Assembly (NCBI GenBank): GCA_016934125.1
Contig: JAFGTL010000733.1
Span: 1 to 9,128, forward strand
Length of the DNA stretch: 9,128 bases
Direction: 5' to 3'
DNA from: Candidatus Hydrogenedentota bacterium
GTDB lineage: Bacteria; Hydrogenedentota; Hydrogenedentia; Hydrogenedentales; SLHB01
Notes under the pieces: model-generated
Told to the model about the DNA's origin: nothing
The model's input: the letters and a program-made list of their open reading frames with translations, nothing else
Databases searched by the model: none
Program-made: the position numbers and the translations under genes
Shown here: positions 6,672-9,128 of the stretch, piece by piece
Layout of the letters: every line of letters begins with the position of its first letter
Numbering within the stretch: the first letter of the stretch is position 1

Positions 6672-6682
6672 GTTGTGACAAC
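6672..6682. promoter_or_regulatory. Palindrome GTTGTGACAAC near the predicted transcription start
   Basis: A perfect 5-bp dyad around a central G lies at about +1 to +12 of the predicted minus-strand transcript, a common operator position. It contains one TTGTGA half-site like that of Rex, but the matching half at the Rex spacing is absent. Confidence 0.3.
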
Positions 6683-6689
6683 ACGGAGC

Positions 6690-6718
6690 ACGATACATCC
6701 GCCGGAGAACCCCTTCAA
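6690..6718 (-). promoter_or_regulatory. Possible sigma-70 promoter of the 714-aa gene
   Basis: Minus-strand TTGAAG (6718-6713) and TATCGT (6695-6690) are separated by 17 bp and each match the consensus at 4 of 6 positions. The start point would fall near 6683, with a leader of about 50 nt before ATG 6634. Confidence 0.35.
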
Positions 6719-6726
6719 GGGCGTTG

Positions 6727-7050
6727 CGCTTGGGCGTGGCGGCGGGCGCCCTGAAGCGCCGGGGGTCGAGGGGTGAGAAGCCGCAGGCTGAGACGCAAGA
6801 AGGAATTCACTCATCGATGGCCGCTGGGTTGCCGACAGACTCCGCAGGAATGCTGGTGTCCGCGCCCCCAGGCCATCGTGCCATTCGAAGACGGCCAGGA
6901 AGGGCCCCAAAGTCCTACACTCCGGCTCTTTCAACGTGCGCACTCGCGCGGATGTCCCGGGCCGCCATGCCTGTCGGCCGTTCGCCCGTTCGGCGGGGAA
7001 CCCGAAACGCCCTCGGGCGGTTGTGCCAGAAATCCAGTTCAACAATCTAC
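6727..7050. other. Intergenic stretch without a recognisable gene
   Basis: No convincing gene is present. The minus strand stays open in the frame of the 714-aa gene and yields a few protein-like phrases (for example from the codons around 6800-6890), but there is no ribosome-binding site, no recognised motif, and the gene's own start at 6634 is well supported. The stretch could be a decayed gene, a dispersed intergenic repeat, or unconstrained GC-rich DNA. Confidence 0.4.
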
Positions 7051-7079
7051 TTGACATAACCATACCGGCCGTGTAGACT
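7051..7079 (+). promoter_or_regulatory. Strong predicted sigma-70 promoter for the metalloprotease unit
   Basis: A perfect TTGACA (7051-7056) is followed after exactly 17 bp by TAGACT (7074-7079; 4 of 6 to TATAAT), within a locally AT-richer patch of otherwise GC-rich DNA. Transcription would start near 7086, leaving a leader of about 280 nt before the ATG at 7367. Confidence 0.6.
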
Positions 7080-7085
7080 GCATAT

Positions 7086-7366
7086 GAGTAGAGCCGCTGT
7101 CCGCGGAGATGCGTGTGGAGGTCAACAGCATCAGCAAAGTGGCTGTGCGCTTCGTTTTTCGTACCCATACGTAGCGCGCTATTCTACCTCTGCCGGACTC
7201 CTCGGGGAGTGCAGGGCTCCAACACGAAGGATGACAGAGGCCGATGTGGCCGCAGGCGCAGTCAGGGCTGCCGATGGGGCAAGGCGCGCAACGCAGGCAG
7301 CCCCCGGGGGCCGGGGGTTCAGCGCGGCGTCAGTCGGTGGCCCGCAGGCCTCAGAGGAAGGGGTGA
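7086..7366 (+). other. Long 5' leader of the metalloprotease transcript
   Basis: About 280 nt between the predicted start point and the coding region. It contains a hairpin at 7190-7214 (CTGC plus ACTCC pairing with GGAGT plus GCAG, loop TCGG, a three-base bulge on the left arm) and GC-rich runs near 7300-7320. No known riboswitch class was recognised and no terminator U-tract follows the hairpin. Short reading frames inside it lack good ribosome-binding sites. Confidence 0.35.
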
Positions 7367-8758
7367 ATGTGGAACATCACGAATAGACAACCGATGGCTA
7401 TTGGGCTGCTGGCAGCGGTTCTCATGTTCGGTCTTCCCGGGAGGCTGTGGGCGGTTGATACCGGGGGCTGTGAGTGTGTGAACGAGTCCGAGTACTTCCC
7501 AGGGGGCAAGACAACCAACCTTGGCTCGCCGCCCGGAGTTCTCGGCATAATGGCCCCCTCTAGCGTATGTATAGGTCACTATATTTATGTTTCCGCATCC
7601 GGCGGCGGGGACTGCGACATCGTCAAGGGCCCGGGATCCTACTGTACCTATGGGCTCTGCGGCTCCGGCGACGATTTGCCCGACTGTTCATCGGGGAATG
7701 TCCGTGCGCACGCAAGTAACAACGTTGACAAGAAGTACATATGGCATGCCTCTGGGGCCGTTGGGGAGCCGGTGCTGCCAACCTCGGACGAGGAGATCGA
7801 TCACATTGACTGCCCGGACTTCAACTACGACACCGACCCGTGGGCCTGGATCAAGGCGCCGGATACTCCAGGCACTGTCACCATCACCCTGTCGCGGGAA
7901 GGGTGCGAAGCTGACGAGGGTGATGGAAACCCGGCCAGCAGGCAGGTGTCAGTCAACGTGGTGGATAGTCGGGCCATCCGCAATCGTAGGTTCTACTGCA
8001 CGCAGGGCGGGAAGGAGGCCCAGATACGAGGTTACGTGGACCACACAAACGAAGTGCTCCTGAACGATGACCCCATTGACGGGCCCTGGCGTCAGTATGA
8101 CAGCGATGAGGATGGGGATCTGGACAGCGAAGATGAGTATCGCGGCGGCTACGATATGGCCGTGTGTGCTAAATATGTCATGCAGTCCTATAACGACCCA
8201 TTCAATAGTTCGCCGGAGGTGGTTTCGGCGATGTCATCGTGCTGGGCAGGTGTGGAGGTTGCATGGATTGGTGGCGGGGATCCATGGTATGTCCATCCTA
8301 CGGATTTCGTGTTTCACAAGGAGGGCATGGCGAACCCGCCAACCGATTGGGGAGACTTCCTCAGCCAGGAGGACTTTGAGGTCCTATTCGTGCGATACGC
8401 TCTACAGGTGGTGAATCCGAATGCCACGCCGCCCACGGTATACGACAGAGGTGGAGGAGGGGCGTGCGTAATCAACAGAGCAGTGCTTGGCCTGGAAACT
8501 TACGTTGTTGGTAATCTAGTCCACGAATGGGGCCATAACACCGGTACCACCGACCCGGGCTCGACTCATCACGGGCTCGGCCATGTATCTCTGACTGCCA
8601 CAGGTGACGAGTACACAAACAACGTTATGGGCAGGACAACATCCAGCCGAAGTTGGGTTTCTGTCACTCCATTGACGACTGACTCAACTGTCTGGTGCAA
8701 CGCCCCAGTGCCTCCAGGAAAGCAGGCTCAATACGGCGCATTCCTGGACGAGGACTGA
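7367..8758 (+). CDS. Secreted zinc-metalloprotease-like protein with an HExxHxxGxxD motif
   Basis: This 463-aa protein is probably exported. Residues 1-29 form a signal peptide (basic N-region, hydrophobic AIGLLAAVLMFGLPG, cleavage expected after LWA29). The C-terminal part has HEWGHNTGTTD (386-396), a zinc-protease HExxH with E387 as catalytic base, and NVMG (419-422), which resembles the Met-turn of metzincins. The third ligand position of the metzincin motif is D396 rather than His, as in snapalysin-type enzymes; H401, H402 or H406 could serve instead. DSDEDGDLDSED (245-256) resembles an EF-hand or dockerin calcium loop. There are 14 cysteines in all, suggesting several disulfides outside the cytoplasm. 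The region 30-380 matches no family I recognise. AGGA (7355-7358) lies 8 nt before ATG 7367. Codon use seems less GC-biased than in the hox genes. Confidence 0.75.
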   Translation: MWNITNRQPMAIGLLAAVLMFGLPGRLWAVDTGGCECVNESEYFPGGKTTNLGSPPGVLGIMAPSSVCIGHYIYVSASGGGDCDIVKGPGSYCTYGLCGSGDDLPDCSSGNVRAHASNNVDKKYIWHASGAVGEPVLPTSDEEIDHIDCPDFNYDTDPWAWIKAPDTPGTVTITLSREGCEADEGDGNPASRQVSVNVVDSRAIRNRRFYCTQGGKEAQIRGYVDHTNEVLLNDDPIDGPWRQYDSDEDGDLDSEDEYRGGYDMAVCAKYVMQSYNDPFNSSPEVVSAMSSCWAGVEVAWIGGGDPWYVHPTDFVFHKEGMANPPTDWGDFLSQEDFEVLFVRYALQVVNPNATPPTVYDRGGGGACVINRAVLGLETYVVGNLVHEWGHNTGTTDPGSTHHGLGHVSLTATGDEYTNNVMGRTTSSRSWVSVTPLTTDSTVWCNAPVPPGKQAQYGAFLDED

Positions 8759-8773
8759 GAAGGGAAAGCGACA

Positions 8774-9128
8774 ATGACAACCGCACGGGCCTTCCGTCGC
8801 CGGATCAGAGTCAGGATTGTCACCATATCTTCGGGTGTCCTTGTGGCACTCTTATTCTGCGGCGCGTGGGCGGCGGAGCCGCTGGACGCGCTGTCGTATG
8901 GGCCAGACTTCGGCCGCGCCGCGGCACTCGATGTACTGAAGCAGATGAAACTCTCTCGCGACGCTTACGTGAGCGCCGAGCAGAGCAGAATCCTCGATCT
9001 CGAGCCGAACATGCCTTTGCCTCGAGACGCACACCGATTGCGTATCCCGATGGATGCCGCGGAGCGGGCCGCCCTTTGCCAATTGGGCGAGGATCTGCTC
9101 GCAGCGGGCGGTGACGCGGATCGCGAGC
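8774..9128 (+). CDS. Exported protein of unknown function (5' part, truncated by the window edge)
   Basis: An open frame starts at ATG 8774 and runs to the right edge without a stop (118 codons visible). The N-terminus MTTARAFRRRIRVRI is strongly basic and is followed by a hydrophobic stretch VTISSGVLVALLFCGAWA, with a likely signal peptidase I site at AWA|AEP (about residues 31-33). There is no proper lipobox (LLFC has Phe before Cys). The mature start is rich in charged residues and Ala/Leu and shows no recognised motif. GAAGGG (8759-8764) lies 9 nt upstream, and the gene begins 15 nt after the metalloprotease stop, so the two are almost certainly co-transcribed. A role as substrate, inhibitor or partner of the protease is possible but unproven. 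Confidence 0.75.
   Translation, partial: MTTARAFRRRIRVRIVTISSGVLVALLFCGAWAAEPLDALSYGPDFGRAAALDVLKQMKLSRDAYVSAEQSRILDLEPNMPLPRDAHRLRIPMDAAERAALCQLGEDLLAAGGDADRE

Larger units (their letters stand above)
6664..6726. repeat. 12-bp direct repeat flanking the promoter of the 714-aa gene
   Basis: TCAAGGGCGTTG occurs at 6664-6675 and 6715-6726, perfect and 51 bp apart. One copy overlaps the predicted -35 element and the other lies downstream of the predicted start point. This suits a pair of regulator sites but could be a chance or slippage repeat. Confidence 0.45.

Noticed and set aside
6672..6682. GTTGTGACAAC as a second Rex operator upstream of the 714-aa gene
   Set aside because: It contains only one TTGTGA half; the opposing TCACAA at the Rex spacing is missing.
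4310..6754. An 814-codon open frame on the plus strand opposite the 714-aa gene and part of rex
   Set aside because: It is a GC-driven shadow: it spans the well-supported rex start and the 714-aa gene, reads as low-complexity Gly/Ala/Glu-rich sequence, and has no ribosome-binding site or recognisable domain.
6635..7168. N-terminal extension of the 714-aa protein by 178 residues
   Set aside because: AGGAGG 6 nt before ATG 6634 and the promoter-like elements inside the extension argue for the shorter protein.
7109..7174. A 21-codon leader peptide candidate
   Set aside because: GGAG directly abuts the ATG with no spacing, and there is no run of regulatory codons or attenuator structure.
7084..7386. 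A 100-codon plus-strand frame starting just inside the predicted transcription start
   Set aside because: The ATG lies at or before the predicted start point, has no ribosome-binding site, overlaps the start of the metalloprotease gene, and its product is low-complexity.

Overview
The window is GC-rich bacterial DNA with two blocks of genes on opposite strands. The minus-strand block (about 1-6634) reads, in transcription order, an orphan predicted glycan-active enzyme (714 aa), the NADH/NAD+-sensing repressor Rex, and then hoxF-hoxU-hoxY-hoxH. The hox genes encode a soluble NAD-linked bidirectional [NiFe] hydrogenase of group 3d; hoxH runs off the left edge. The plus-strand block (about 7051-9128) carries a strong-looking promoter, a secreted zinc-metalloprotease-like protein, and 15 nt later a second exported protein that runs off the right edge.

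The best-supported story is redox control of hydrogen metabolism. The 284-bp rex-hoxF gap holds a plausible sigma-70 promoter (TTGAAC, 18 bp, TAAGAT). Its -10 element lies inside an 18-bp dyad (3533-3550) that matches the Rex operator consensus at 14 of 18 positions, and a second half-site with the same ACTTGTGA sequence sits exactly 30 bp upstream. The expected circuit is that Rex represses hox when NAD+ is high and releases it when NADH accumulates, so the hydrogenase can discharge NADH as H2. HoxF is the fused type: a NuoE/HoxE-like domain followed by a NuoF-like domain. Its reduced cysteine set resembles the Cupriavidus (Ralstonia) eutropha enzyme as I recall it.

The 732-bp divergent gap (6635-7366) has no convincing gene. 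It contains candidate promoters for both flanking units, a 12-bp direct repeat, two small dyads and a hairpin. The metalloprotease gene looks less GC-biased than its neighbours and is probably a lineage-specific or acquired accessory gene.

The organism cannot be identified from this window. High GC, a Rex family regulator, a fused-HoxF group 3d hydrogenase and large orphan secreted or toroid proteins would suit an uncultivated environmental lineage such as Hydrogenedentota or Planctomycetota, but that is only a guess. No tRNA, rRNA, CRISPR array, insertion sequence or phage gene was seen.
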